Below, in pieces: positions 52,573-61,423 of a stretch of 64,000 nucleotides of DNA. Source of the stretch: an uncultured Collinsella sp. (GTDB lineage Bacteria; Actinomycetota; Coriobacteriia; Coriobacteriales; Coriobacteriaceae); assembly GCA_938005465.1 (NCBI GenBank), contig CALLNU010000010.1, positions 1 to 64,000 on the forward strand, given 5' to 3'. The notes below the pieces were generated by a model. The model did not search any database. It was not told the origin of the DNA and was given only the letters and a program-made list of their open reading frames with translations. Each line of letters begins with the position of its first letter. Positions within the stretch are counted from its first letter, which is position 1. Made by a program: the position numbers and the translations under genes.

Positions 52573-52953
52573 GTGGACATCATCCTATCCAATTCGAGCG
52601 ACAAGCCCATCTACGAGCAGATCTCCTCGCAGGTCAAAGCGCAGATCCTTTCGGGCGCACTCGCTGCGGGAGCCAAACTCCCCAGCATCCGTGCGCTCGC
52701 GAGCGACCTCGGCGTGAGCGTCATTACCACCAAGCGTGCCTATGCCGACCTGGAACAGCTCGGCTTTATCTGCACCGTGCAGGGCAAGGGCTGCTTTGTC
52801 GCCGAGGGCAACCAGGAACTCTTGCGCGAAAACCAGCTCTGCCATATCGAAGAGCTGCTTGCGAAAGCGGCAAGCCAAGCCGAAACCCTGGGCGTCACGC
52901 GCGACAAATTGCACGAGATGCTCGACCTTGTAGCCCCCGAAACCATGCAGTAG
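52573..52953 (+). CDS. GntR-family regulator, YtrA type
   Basis: 126 aa, the short YtrA subfamily length. GntR winged helix at residues 8-75: KPIYEQISSQVKAQILSGALAAGAKLPSIRALASDLGVS, then TTKRAYADLEQLGFICTVQGKGCFV, the signature of the wing. A C-terminal helical part mediates dimerisation. GTG 52573 follows AAGGAG. It heads an operon with an ABC ATPase (23 bp on) and an ABC-2 permease; such operons are usually self-repressed and respond to cell-envelope stress. Confidence 0.92.
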   Translation: MDIILSNSSDKPIYEQISSQVKAQILSGALAAGAKLPSIRALASDLGVSVITTKRAYADLEQLGFICTVQGKGCFVAEGNQELLRENQLCHIEELLAKAASQAETLGVTRDKLHEMLDLVAPETMQ

Positions 52954-52976
52954 CCATCTGCAAGAAAGGCTATACC

Positions 52977-53858
52977 ATGCAAAACTTGCTAGAACTCAAA
53001 GGCGTCTCACGCCGCGTAAGCGACCGCTTTACCCTACGCGATGTCACACTCACCGTGGAGCCCGGCCAGATCGTCGGCTTTGTGGGCGCAAACGGCGCCG
53101 GCAAAACAACGACCATTCGCGCCGCGCTCGGGCTCATAAAGCTCGATGCCGGCGAGGTGCACCTGTTTGGGCAGCGCTGCGGCACCGACGCGCCCGATGA
53201 GACGCAGCGTTGTCTGCGCGCTCGTGTCGGCCTCGTGCTGGACACATGCCCCTTCCCTTCCACACTTAAGGTGGCCAAAGTTGAAGCACTCGTAAGTCCA
53301 GCGTACCCCACCTGGAGCCATGGCACCTTTGCCGACCTTATCGGCCGATTTGGCCTCGATCCCAAGACAAAGGTCAAGGACCTCTCCCGCGGCATGGGCA
53401 TGAAGCTGCAGCTTGCCTGCGCGCTCAGCCACGATGCCGAGCTGCTCGTTTTGGACGAAGCCACCGCGGGCCTCGATCCCATGGCACGCGAGGAGCTGCT
53501 TGATGAGCTGCTCACCTTTGTTTCCGACGGCCAGCGCAGCGTGTTGCTCTCGAGCCATATTACGTCCGACCTCGATCGCGCCGCCGACCGCGTCATCTGC
53601 ATCGATAACGGTTCGATTGTATTTGACCTGCCACGCGAGGACATTACCGACCGCGCCGGTATCGCCCACTGCACGCAAGCACAAGCCGCAGAGCTCATGG
53701 CTTGCGTCGAAGGCGCCCGTGCCGCCCGCCACGCCTATAGCGTGGACGTGCTCGTGCCCAACCGCCGCGATACGCTCGAGGCTTTCCCCGAGATTCCCTG
53801 CGATCGGGCAACCATTGATGATTATCTTCGCCTCATGCTGAAAGGGGCTTCGAAATGA
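52977..53858 (+). CDS. ABC transporter ATP-binding protein
   Basis: 293 aa. Walker A GANGAGKTT, Q-loop region VGLVLDTCPF, signature LSRGMGMKLQLACAL (degenerate from LSGGQ), Walker B LLVLDEATAGLD and the H-loop SSHITSDLD. This is an ABC-2-type exporter ATPase (CcmA-like). ATG 52977 follows AAGAAAGG; the open frame that extends to 52512 covers the GntR gene and is not used. Overlaps the permease gene by four bases (ATGA). Confidence 0.93.
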   Translation: MQNLLELKGVSRRVSDRFTLRDVTLTVEPGQIVGFVGANGAGKTTTIRAALGLIKLDAGEVHLFGQRCGTDAPDETQRCLRARVGLVLDTCPFPSTLKVAKVEALVSPAYPTWSHGTFADLIGRFGLDPKTKVKDLSRGMGMKLQLACALSHDAELLVLDEATAGLDPMAREELLDELLTFVSDGQRSVLLSSHITSDLDRAADRVICIDNGSIVFDLPREDITDRAGIAHCTQAQAAELMACVEGARAARHAYSVDVLVPNRRDTLEAFPEIPCDRATIDDYLRLMLKGASK

Positions 53859-54553
53859 AACGCGCCTTTATGTCCGAGCTCGCCATCGTTCGCACGCTTA
53901 TCCCGAGTATCGCGGGCGTCGGCCTGTTCATATTTGTCGTGCTGACGCTCGCCAACGCATCGGATGGAGATTCCGGCATGAGTGCCGGCGCCTGCGCGGT
54001 CAGCGCCATGTCGCCCATCATGGTCATGAGCTCGCTGGCCGGCTTCGACAATCAAAACGGGTGGGAGCGCTATCGGGCAACGCTGCCCATCTCGCGCAAA
54101 GACATCATCTGCGCACGTTACCTGTGTATCGTTGCTTCCTCGGCCATCATGGCATGTACGGCTGCACTGTTGAACATCGTCACCATCCCACTCTTCAATA
54201 ATGCAGGCATCCCCCCGACGGGACAGACGGTCTTTGAAATCGCAATCGCCTCGGCAGCATCGATGCTCATCTCCCTCATGAATGTGTTTTTGGCGCAGCC
54301 GCTGTTCTTTCGATTTGGACACATGGAGGCGCTGCGCCTATCCGTTGGCCTGTTTGCCATGCTCGGATGCCTTGTCATGGCCACGCTGAGCTCCTCCAAC
54401 CCCATCAGCAACTGGCTCATGTCGATTGCCGGAACGAATCCCGATCCCGCCGTCCTTGGCTGTCTGTGTGCAGGAATTGCAGTACTGGCGCTCGCACTAT
54501 GTGCAATCAGCTGCGCTGTCAGCACCAAGGTTTATCGAGTACGCGATCTGTAG
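53855..54553 (+). CDS. ABC-2 family permease
   Basis: 232 aa with about six membrane segments (FVVLTLAN, MSPIMVMSSLAGF, ASSAIMACTAALLNIV, FEIAIASAASMLISLMNVF, LFAMLGCLVMATL, LGCLCAGIAVLALAL). The DNQNGWERYRATLPISRKDIICARY segment is typical of ABC2_membrane_5 permeases. Start codon ATG 53855 overlaps the ATPase stop. With the ATPase and GntR gene it forms an export operon; substrate unknown, possibly a peptide or drug. Confidence 0.9.
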   Translation: MKRAFMSELAIVRTLIPSIAGVGLFIFVVLTLANASDGDSGMSAGACAVSAMSPIMVMSSLAGFDNQNGWERYRATLPISRKDIICARYLCIVASSAIMACTAALLNIVTIPLFNNAGIPPTGQTVFEIAIASAASMLISLMNVFLAQPLFFRFGHMEALRLSVGLFAMLGCLVMATLSSSNPISNWLMSIAGTNPDPAVLGCLCAGIAVLALALCAISCAVSTKVYRVRDL

Positions 54554-54642
54554 CCACACGAGTCTCAATCCGCGAAGGACGCGATCGCCCCCCTCCCCGC
54601 AAATCCGTGGCAAAGGGCATGTCCCCGGCGTGCGCCACTGTA

Positions 54643-55944
54643 CTACTTGCGCAGCGGCTTGGGCAGCGGAATGCCGGCGGCGATAACGGCGGCGATGATC
54701 ATGCAGTCGATACCCTTGAGTGGGAAGCACATGAGCAGCAGGCCCACGACCATGACTGGCTGACGCATGACGGCGCCCATCGTCGATGCCGTGCAGACGG
54801 CGACGCAAAAGACCGGATCTGCGCCGGTGAGGATGGCCAAGCCGTAGCCCAGGCTTACGCCCGAGAAGATAACCGGGAAGAAGTGGCCGCCGCGCCAACC
54901 AAGGTTGATGAGGGCGGGCGTCAGCATGGCCTTGACAAGACCGGTCGCGATAAGCACGCCGGCGGGAATGGCCAGATAGGTTTCCATGAGCACGTCGGCC
55001 TGGGTCTCGCCGGCAAACATGGTGTAGGGCAGGACCGTTCCGCAGGCGGCAAGTACCAGACCGGCTAGCATGGCCTTGACGACAGGACGCTCCCCTATTG
55101 CATGGGCAAGCGCTTCGCTCGCGTGCTCAGAGACAAAGTACAGCCAGCCGCAGATTGTTCCGATCAGCGACAGAGGAATGAGCCAGGTAAGCTCCAGGTT
55201 GCCCACCACGGCGGCCTCTAACCTGGGCATACCCATGCCGCCGCCCACAAGCTGGCCAAGCAGCAGGTAGGTGCCCAGGCCGCCGGCAATCGCAATGCCG
55301 TAGACCACGGTCTTTTGCGCCTTGGGCAGCCTGATGGTGATCTCGTCGGACGCGGACTCATCGTCATTAACGCCCTGGCCGTCGGCGCTACCGGCAAGCG
55401 GCGCCACAAAGCCAAAGACGGGCGCGGTAAAGAGCGCCGTCAGGGCAGCCTGGGTACCCAGCAGCGTGAGCTCCCTAAACTCGGCGCCAAAGCGGCGCAT
55501 GCGGTCACCGACCCAGCTGCACAGGCCCGCGATGACGCCAGTCAGGCCGGCTTCCGGTCCAATACTTCCGCCAAACAGCAGCGGCAGCAATGCCGCGAGC
55601 GAAAGCTTGCCCAGATTGTCATACGGGTAGCGTCCGTCTTGTTTGACCTTGGCCATCACCCGGTTGAGGTCGTCGGTCTTGGTGCCCGTCACCTTTTCAT
55701 ACAGACCGATCAGCAGGCCGCCCAGCAGGCAGACGAAAAACGGGTACGGCAGAAAACCGAACGGGCCGCTCGCGAGCTCGGGCGAAGCAGCGCCCAACAT
55801 ATGCGGAATCTCGGTCCATAGATAGTCGATGCCGTGCTCCATCGCAAAGAAGAACAGCCAGACCGCGGCGCCTGCAAACGCACCGGTCACAGCCACGCTC
55901 ACTAAAAACAGCGCACGGTTTTTGGGTTTGGCAAGGTTATCCAT
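54643..55944 (-). CDS. ClC-family chloride channel or antiporter
   Basis: 433 aa with about ten to twelve membrane helices. LFGGSIGPEAGLTGVIAG is the conserved helix D-E selectivity region (with GSIGPEAG, not the GREG of fluoride types), FTAPVFGFVAPLAG, and GWRGGHFFPVIFSG with the helix N motif GGxFxP. It moves chloride or exchanges it for protons. GGGAGG precedes ATG 55944. No fluoride riboswitch is visible upstream. Convergent with the ABC operon; monocistronic. Confidence 0.88.
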   Translation of the reverse strand: MDNLAKPKNRALFLVSVAVTGAFAGAAVWLFFFAMEHGIDYLWTEIPHMLGAASPELASGPFGFLPYPFFVCLLGGLLIGLYEKVTGTKTDDLNRVMAKVKQDGRYPYDNLGKLSLAALLPLLFGGSIGPEAGLTGVIAGLCSWVGDRMRRFGAEFRELTLLGTQAALTALFTAPVFGFVAPLAGSADGQGVNDDESASDEITIRLPKAQKTVVYGIAIAGGLGTYLLLGQLVGGGMGMPRLEAAVVGNLELTWLIPLSLIGTICGWLYFVSEHASEALAHAIGERPVVKAMLAGLVLAACGTVLPYTMFAGETQADVLMETYLAIPAGVLIATGLVKAMLTPALINLGWRGGHFFPVIFSGVSLGYGLAILTGADPVFCVAVCTASTMGAVMRQPVMVVGLLLMCFPLKGIDCMIIAAVIAAGIPLPKPLRK

Positions 55945-56069
55945 CGGGACCTCCCGCGGTCAAAGTCGACATAGATACGTTTTATTGTAGAGTGAGCATT
56001 GCCCGAACGAACCAACCATCCGCGCTGCAAACGGCACCATTGGGAGTCATAGTGGGGCAGGTTCAAGAC

Positions 56070-56603
56070 TTATCCGTTAATAATCGAGGCAATCTCGCGC
56101 AAATCGTCGGCAAAGTAGATGCCTTGTTGGCGCTGCGGACTCGACAATCCCTTTTCGATCATGTGCCCGAGCAGGGCTTTGAGGTCGTTGTAGTACCCAT
56201 CCAGGTTGTACAAAATGCACGGCGCGCTCAGATGTCCCAGCGACACGGCAGACATGACCTCGGCAATTTCCTCGAGCGTGCCCGTACCGCCCGGAAAGGC
56301 GATGAATGCATCGCCGAGCCCGATCATCTTGGCCTTGCGCTCGGCCATGTCGCTCGTCACGATAAGGTCGTCGATACCATCGTGCTGATACTCCGCCTCG
56401 ATAAAAAAGCTTGGCTCCACGCCGGTCACGTGTCCGCCGGCATCGAGCACGCTATCGGCAAGCGCGCCCATCAGGCCCGACTTGGACCCGCCGTACACAA
56501 GCGCGTGTCCGTTGGCGCCGATCCAGTTGCCCAGCTCCTGCACCGCGGGCAGAAACGCCGGATCATTGCCGGCGCTGGCACCCAGGTACACGGTGATATT
56601 CAT
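56070..56603 (-). CDS. LOG-family (TIGR00730) phosphoribohydrolase
   Basis: 177 aa. VYLGASAGNDPAFLP, VYGGSKSGLMGALADSVL and FPGGTGTLEEIAEVM (PGGxGTxxE) identify the LOG/TIGR00730 group, which cleaves nucleoside 5'-monophosphates (cytokinin-type) or related substrates. Cytosolic. No ribosome binding site stands out before ATG 56603 other than GGGGGA. It is followed by the K+ channel gene's start region in the opposite order on the same strand (36 bp apart). Confidence 0.88.
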   Translation of the reverse strand: MNITVYLGASAGNDPAFLPAVQELGNWIGANGHALVYGGSKSGLMGALADSVLDAGGHVTGVEPSFFIEAEYQHDGIDDLIVTSDMAERKAKMIGLGDAFIAFPGGTGTLEEIAEVMSAVSLGHLSAPCILYNLDGYYNDLKALLGHMIEKGLSSPQRQQGIYFADDLREIASIING

Positions 56604-56639
56604 ATTCAGTCCCCCTCATTGTGACGCGCGGCGCCCGCT

Positions 56640-57065
56640 CTAGCGTTGGCGGCGCCGATATTCGCGCACGCGGCGCGACAGGTCAGCGAGCTCGTCACGA
56701 TCGAGTTCTTCCAAATGCTCAAGATCGTCCATAAAGCGCGCCATGGTGTCCTTTTGGCGCAGTTTAATGAGCGTATTGCAGTAGTTCACCGCCACGCCCG
56801 TGAGCATGGCGATGTAGAAGATGCTAATAACGCTCAAGACGACGGTAATAGCGCGGACAACCGGTGTTTCGGCCGGAATATCGCCAAAGCCGATCGTCGA
56901 TACGGTCTCAAAGCTAAACCAGAGGCCATCGCCAAACGTAAGGGTCGTGGGCTCGGACAGCCAGACAGCCGTCGAGCACAGCAGATAGAAGATAAGAAAC
57001 AGGCCCGTGATGCGCGCAAAGCCAGCTTGGCGCAACACGTCGGCAAGCGTCCTCAGTCTTTTCAT
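56640..57065 (-). CDS. Small two-helix potassium channel
   Basis: 141 aa. Two membrane segments flank a pore loop with the selectivity-type TIGFGD (TVGYGD in many channels). The C-terminal tail (about 95-141) is long, charged and helical (DLEHLEELDRDELADLSRRVREYRRR). Size and plan fit the KcsA/MthK-like ion channel-2 family without a ligand-binding domain. ATG 57065 follows GGAAGGGG; a start ten codons earlier has no such site. Upstream of the LOG gene on the same strand, so co-transcription is possible. Confidence 0.87.
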   Translation of the reverse strand: MKRLRTLADVLRQAGFARITGLFLIFYLLCSTAVWLSEPTTLTFGDGLWFSFETVSTIGFGDIPAETPVVRAITVVLSVISIFYIAMLTGVAVNYCNTLIKLRQKDTMARFMDDLEHLEELDRDELADLSRRVREYRRRQR

Positions 57066-57130
57066 CGCAGCCCCTTCCGCAAATAGCAATCGCATTTGGT
57101 CGGTATTGTCCCACGCCTTCCCCGCAAACG

Positions 57131-57215
57131 GAACCAGTCATCGGGGACGCTTCTGGACGACGGGTTATGAAGGACCGCCCCCGTGGCAAAACGAGATACG
57201 TTTCAATCTGCGACA
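57131..57215. repeat. Decayed repeat sequence upstream of the channel gene
   Basis: CAGTCATCGGGGACGC and, later, CCGCCCCCG resemble a degenerate copy of the 56-bp palindrome family; TTTCAATCTGCGACA (about 57200) resembles an arm of the 80-bp array. Both are diverged and could be coincidence. Confidence 0.35.
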
Positions 57216-57317
57216 AATAGGACATCCCCACAGGCCTCACGGCCCGAACGAGTATCTTGATATAGGCATCCCGCCCACCACCGTGCCCGCAGCACGCAAA
57301 AAGAAAGGGAGTCCACA

Positions 57318-57797
57318 ATGTTTAGGCCTCTTCGCAGAAAAAAGCGCGCCATCACCGATAAACAGGCGCGAGAGCTGCTCGCCGATTGCAAGCGCGGCGT
57401 TTTTGCCGTCAACGGCGACGATGGTTATCCCTATGCCATTCCCGTCAACTACTTCTTTGACACCGAACACGACAAAATTTACTTTCATGGTGCCAAGGCA
57501 GGACACAAGGTCGACGCACTCAAACGAAACGACAAAGTCTGCTTTACCGTCTATGGCAATGTTTGGTTCGAGGATGACGACTGGGCACCCTATGTTCAGA
57601 GCACCGTGGTTTTTGGCCGTTGTCGCCTCGTGAACGATAACCCGGCATTTGTCGAAGATAAAATCCGCCAGCTCGCCCTCAAATACTACCCTTCCGCCGA
57701 GGAGGCCGAAGAGGAAATCAAACAAAGCATAAGGGGCGTCCAGCTATATGAAATTACGGTTGAGCACCTTTGCGGCAAGCAGATTCAAGAAAAGTAG
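57318..57797 (+). CDS. Pyridoxamine 5'-phosphate oxidase-related flavin protein
   Basis: 159 aa split-barrel protein of the PNPOx/NimA-like group. ITDKQARELLADCKRGVFAVNGDDGYPYAIPVNYFFD is the start of the FMN-binding barrel, followed by IYFHGAKAGHKVDALKRNDKVCFTVYG and GRCRLVND. Such proteins bind FMN or heme and reduce nitro compounds, or have unknown roles. AAAGGGAG precedes ATG 57318. A GC hairpin follows the stop and separates it from the convergent MalY-type gene. Confidence 0.88.
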   Translation: MFRPLRRKKRAITDKQARELLADCKRGVFAVNGDDGYPYAIPVNYFFDTEHDKIYFHGAKAGHKVDALKRNDKVCFTVYGNVWFEDDDWAPYVQSTVVFGRCRLVNDNPAFVEDKIRQLALKYYPSAEEAEEEIKQSIRGVQLYEITVEHLCGKQIQEK

Positions 57798-57836
57798 CAA
57801 ACGCGGAAAACGTGCTCGCAGCCCTCTGTGCTCTAA

Positions 57837-57867
57837 TGCGCCCACGCACGCTGACGGCGTGGGCGCA
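57837..57867. terminator. Hairpin between the PNPOx-like and MalY-type genes
   Basis: TGCGCCCACGC - 9 nt - GCGTGGGCGCA, perfect 11-bp arms, between convergent genes; no clear T-tract. Confidence 0.6.
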
Positions 57868-57894
57868 GACCGCGGCGGCCGAATCGCTTGCCCC

Positions 57895-59106
57895 CTATAC
57901 CCCAAAAACGTAGCGGTCCAAGCGGTCGCACGCTTCCCTTACACGCGAAAGCGGCAGTGCTAGATTCACGCGAATGTGGCAAGGTCCATGGAACGGACGG
58001 CCGTCCTGATACCCCACGCCCACGCGCGCGCCCTCATCGAGCAGCCACTGAATATCGCGCCCATGCACGCGGCACCACTCCGTGCAGTCCAGGAACACCA
58101 TATAGGTGCCCTGCGGGCGCGAATAGGACACACCCTCAAAATGCTCGTCCACGTAATCGCAGAAGTAGTCAATGTTGCCCTCGATGACCTCGTTGAGTTC
58201 ATCGAGCCACTCGTAGCCCTGCGGCTGGTAGGCGCCGATAAGCGCATGCATCGAAAGGACATTCATCTCGTTGTAGTGGGTCTTATTGGACACGGCGCAC
58301 ACGCGATCGCGCAGCGTCTCGTTATAGATGATGTGGTAGCTTCCGACCAGGCCCGCCAGGTTAAACGTCTTGCTCGGCGCATAGAGGGCGACCGTGCGCA
58401 TGCGGGCATCCTCGCTCACCGACTGCGTCGGGATATGCTTGTGGCCGGGCAAGATAATGTCGGACCAGATCTCGTCCGAGATCACCACGCAATCGTGCTG
58501 GCGATAGATGTCCATGGCGCGCTCAATCTCATCGTGCTCCCATACGCGGCCGCAGGGGTTATGTGGCGAGCAGAACACCGCGGCATGGACGTGGTTTTGG
58601 GTGAGTTTGCGTTCCATGTCCTCAAAGTCCATGCGCCACACGCCCCGGTCGTCGAGCTTAAGCGGGCTGTGGACAATGCGATAGCCCGCGGCTTCGATGG
58701 ACTTGGTAAAGCCGATGTAGGTAGGGCTGTGGACCAGCACCGCATCGCCCGGCTGGACATACGCCCGCAGGGTCGACACGACACCGCCCAGCACGCCGTT
58801 CTCGTAGCCGATATGCTCCGGGAGCAGGCCCTCGACGCCATTACGGCGGCTCTGCCATTCGATGATGCGGTCGAAGTACTCGTCGCGCGGATCGAAATAG
58901 CCAAACATGGGATGCTGGGCGCGCTGAATGATGTGCTCCTGGACCGTGGGCACCGTGGCAAAGTTCATGTCCGCCACCCACATGGGGATGCGGTCGAAGC
59001 CCTCGTCGGGCGCGTTCGGAGCCATGCCAGGGATCTCGCCCCAGGAGTCAACGGCGATGGCGTCCATGCCGTGGCGGTCGATAAGCGAGGTAAAGTCGTA
59101 TTTCAT
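57895..59106 (-). CDS. MalY/PatB-type PLP aminotransferase (cystathionine beta-lyase-like)
   Basis: 403 aa fold-type I PLP enzyme. MWVADMNFATVPTVQEHI (PatB/MalY-specific start), YENGVLGG, CSPHNPCGRVW, SDEIWSDI and YAPSKTFNLAGLVGS with the PLP lysine. The MalY branch cleaves cystathionine or cysteine to release homocysteine or H2S, and some act as regulators. A methionine-biosynthetic role fits the metE-like gene elsewhere in the window. The start is ATG 59106, with a GGGAGCT sequence upstream. Confidence 0.9.
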   Translation of the reverse strand: MKYDFTSLIDRHGMDAIAVDSWGEIPGMAPNAPDEGFDRIPMWVADMNFATVPTVQEHIIQRAQHPMFGYFDPRDEYFDRIIEWQSRRNGVEGLLPEHIGYENGVLGGVVSTLRAYVQPGDAVLVHSPTYIGFTKSIEAAGYRIVHSPLKLDDRGVWRMDFEDMERKLTQNHVHAAVFCSPHNPCGRVWEHDEIERAMDIYRQHDCVVISDEIWSDIILPGHKHIPTQSVSEDARMRTVALYAPSKTFNLAGLVGSYHIIYNETLRDRVCAVSNKTHYNEMNVLSMHALIGAYQPQGYEWLDELNEVIEGNIDYFCDYVDEHFEGVSYSRPQGTYMVFLDCTEWCRVHGRDIQWLLDEGARVGVGYQDGRPFHGPCHIRVNLALPLSRVREACDRLDRYVFGV

Positions 59107-59218
59107 GCTGAGCTCCCGTGCAAAGCGGATTGTTTTGGTAGGCGTTATTGTCCACCAGCGTGGGCGATTTTGGCATGGGATTTGGCGCTGAATTTGGCGA
59201 GCATCATCGAATGGCTGG

Positions 59219-59956
59219 CTAGTCCCGTGCGTCGTTGACGACGGTTACCGTCAACCCGGCTCCATCGACCGTAAACGATATGTCGAGCCCGGCGTAGGCC
59301 AAGTGGTAAACGCGGTTTGGCTCGTGCTTGCTGCCCGCGCGGCGCGGATCTTGGCGAAGGACCTCGACCAGGCCGGGGAGCTTTGTGGGCGGGACCATAT
59401 CCTGCAGCGCTTGCGGAAACTCTACGTCGAGCTCTTGCCACGGCGCGTCTTCAATCCAGCCGCCGGTCGCATCCGGGTGACAGTCGGCAAACGGAATGTA
59501 GGGCTTGATATCGTAGATGGGCGTGCCGTCGCGCAGGTCGGCCCCCAGCACATGAATGATGGGGCCATCGTCGGTGAGCTCGACACGATCGAGCTTGACG
59601 CAGGTGAGCCCGATGGGATTAGGGCGAAACGGACTGCGTGTGGCAAACACGCCCACGCGTTCGGCTCCGCCCAGACGCGGCGGGCGCACGGTTTTCGACC
59701 ATTTTGCATTGGTGCCGGACCTGTCCTGCGACTTGGCATCGGCAGCTATGTCCTTAGCCGTGCCGCCGGGCGTTCCGTTTTCAAAGCGCCAGAGCAGCCA
59801 TAGATGAGAGAAAGAGTCCAGACCCTCAACTGCAGCGTTGGAAGCAAATTCCGGCTCAAAAACGATGCGTCCCTGCAGATGGGGCGCCAAAAAGCTGTTG
59901 CGCGGGATGCCGAACTTCTGCGGCAGATCGGTATGTATGTGTGCAATAGGTTCCAT
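59219..59956 (-). CDS. trmO: tRNA N6-threonylcarbamoyladenosine methyltransferase TrmO
   Basis: 245 aa. N-terminal IAHIHTDLPQKFGIPRNS, the signature RSPFRPNPIGLTCVKLDRVE, DGTPIYDIKPYIP and a C-terminal domain (about 150-245). TrmO methylates N6-threonylcarbamoyladenosine at position 37 of some tRNAs. The frame is open far upstream; ATG 59956 (MEPIAHI) is chosen as the family N-terminus, with weak ribosome binding signals and an ATG three codons earlier as an alternative. Confidence 0.9.
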   Translation of the reverse strand: MEPIAHIHTDLPQKFGIPRNSFLAPHLQGRIVFEPEFASNAAVEGLDSFSHLWLLWRFENGTPGGTAKDIAADAKSQDRSGTNAKWSKTVRPPRLGGAERVGVFATRSPFRPNPIGLTCVKLDRVELTDDGPIIHVLGADLRDGTPIYDIKPYIPFADCHPDATGGWIEDAPWQELDVEFPQALQDMVPPTKLPGLVEVLRQDPRRAGSKHEPNRVYHLAYAGLDISFTVDGAGLTVTVVNDARD

Positions 59957-60097
59957 GCCGGTCATTGTACGGCATGGGGGCATGGGGTGTTGCGCGCAAT
60001 TCTTCGCCGCGGTCCTCCGTCGTGCAACCAACGGTTGCTTGGAAGGGCGCCTGCCGCCGCGTATGCTTAAGCCATCAACCAGCAGAAAGGAGCCGTT

Positions 60098-60925
60098 ATG
60101 GCCTTTGCAGAAAAGCTCATTGCTGTCCGTCGCGCCCATCACCTTACCCAGGAGCAGCTCGCCGCCAAGCTCTTCGTCACACGCCAAGCCGTCAGCCGTT
60201 GGGAACGAGGCGAGGTCACACCGGGCATCGACATGATGAAGCTCATTGCCGCCGTGACCGGCGAGCCACTGTCTCATCTGCTCGAAATGCCCGAGCACTA
60301 TTGCCAGAGCTGCGGCATGATACTCACGCCCGACGACTGCGGCACCGATGCTGCGGGCACCGCGACCGATCATTACTGCAAGTGGTGCTACGACCACGGC
60401 AAGTACACCTACGACACCACCATGGAATCAATGATCGAAGATTGTGCCCCGCGGCTGGCACAAAACACCGGTATGTCGCTCGACGAAGCCGTCTCGCTCA
60501 TGGGCGCCGTGCTGCCACAACTGGAGCGCTGGCGCACCGTGCAGGAAAACGAGAAACGCTACGGCGCCGAGGCACGGGCACGCTATGGCGACGAGGGTAT
60601 CGATGCAGCAAACGAAACATTACTGGATATGGATCCTCAGACATGGAACGACATGAAAGAGCTTGAACGCGCTATTCTGGGCCAGCTCTCGATTGCCATG
60701 GACGACGGCGACCCGAAGAGCATCGAGGCCCAAAAACTTGTTGCGATGCATCGTCATTGGATTAGCCTCAACTGGGGACGCGAGCCCCAAGACGAAGCAT
60801 ACCTGGGCCTCGCCCACGGCTATCTTGCCGACCAGCGCTTTGTTGACTACTACGACAAGACCTGCGGCACCGGAGCCACGGCGTTTCTGGTCCAGGCCAT
60901 CGAGTCGTCGTCTGCTCGCGCATAG
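60098..60925 (+). CDS. XRE helix-turn-helix - zinc ribbon - TipAS regulator
   Basis: 275 aa with three domains. Residues 3-62: XRE helix-turn-helix (LTQEQLAAKLFVTRQAVSRWERGEVTPG). Residues 68-115: zinc ribbon with CQSC (69-72) and CKWC (94-97), like PF12674. Residues about 155-270: TipAS-like drug-recognition fold (RYGDEGIDAANE, MHRHWISLNWG, GLAHGYLADQRFVDYYD, GATAFLVQAI). TipA proteins couple TipAS to a MerR domain and bind thiopeptide antibiotics; here the DNA-binding partner is XRE. AAAGGAG precedes ATG 60098. A likely sensor of a peptide or antibiotic. Confidence 0.85.
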   Translation: MAFAEKLIAVRRAHHLTQEQLAAKLFVTRQAVSRWERGEVTPGIDMMKLIAAVTGEPLSHLLEMPEHYCQSCGMILTPDDCGTDAAGTATDHYCKWCYDHGKYTYDTTMESMIEDCAPRLAQNTGMSLDEAVSLMGAVLPQLERWRTVQENEKRYGAEARARYGDEGIDAANETLLDMDPQTWNDMKELERAILGQLSIAMDDGDPKSIEAQKLVAMHRHWISLNWGREPQDEAYLGLAHGYLADQRFVDYYDKTCGTGATAFLVQAIESSSARA

Positions 60926-60976
60926 ACCGCGACGACTTTGGGTATTTCAATCGAAACCTCAACCGATTGGAGACCT

Positions 60977-61222
60977 ATGGCTACTAATCACGAGCTCGCG
61001 CTGTACGTTATGACCGGCTGCCCGTATTGCTTAAAGGTCAAGCACTTTTTGGCCGATAACGGCGTGACCATTCCCGAGCGCAATATCTCGACCGATTCCG
61101 ATGCCGAACAGACACTCATCGCCGTCGGCGGAAAACGCCAGGTTCCCTGCCTGTTCATCGACGGCAAACCACTCTACGAATCGAGCGACATCATCGCGTG
61201 GGTGCAGGAAAACCTGCTCTAG
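60977..61222 (+). CDS. Glutaredoxin-like protein
   Basis: 81 aa. Active-site motif CPYC near residue 15, KVKHFLADNGV, QVPCLFIDGKPLYES (the cis-Pro and glutathione-binding region), and DIIAWVQENL at the C-terminus. A small thiol oxidoreductase of the glutaredoxin fold; Actinobacteria often use mycothiol or thioredoxin, so the partner is unclear. ATG 60977 follows GGAG. It comes 51 bp after the TipAS gene and is followed by a 75-bp repeated hairpin that could terminate it. Confidence 0.9.
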   Translation: MATNHELALYVMTGCPYCLKVKHFLADNGVTIPERNISTDSDAEQTLIAVGGKRQVPCLFIDGKPLYESSDIIAWVQENLL

Positions 61223-61259
61223 TACGCACGCTCTGTCCGTCCAGGGCCCCAACTCATAC

Positions 61260-61336
61260 GACCCAAACATGTACACCAGCATCCAAAGTCGACATTTTTC
61301 GACATCTTTGGATGCTGGCGTACAGCTTTTTGGTAG
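61260..61336 (+). repeat. 75-bp terminator-like repeat, copy 1
   Basis: Contains a large hairpin GTACaCCAGCATCCAAAG ... CTTTGGATGCTGGcGTAC (61271-61323) followed by AGCTTTTTGG. Nearly identical to 62340-62415 in the same orientation; both follow a gene on the plus strand. Confidence 0.85.
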
Positions 61337-61423
61337 TCATGGACGCTCTTGGCCGGCTAATTGTTTGAGGAGACCTTTGGATTATGGCTGTTTGACGCCT
61401 CTGGAAAGGTTTCCGAGAGGGCT

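Noticed and set aside
55945..56069. Fluoride riboswitch before the ClC gene
   Set aside because: No aptamer consensus, and the protein has the chloride-type GSIGPEAG motif.
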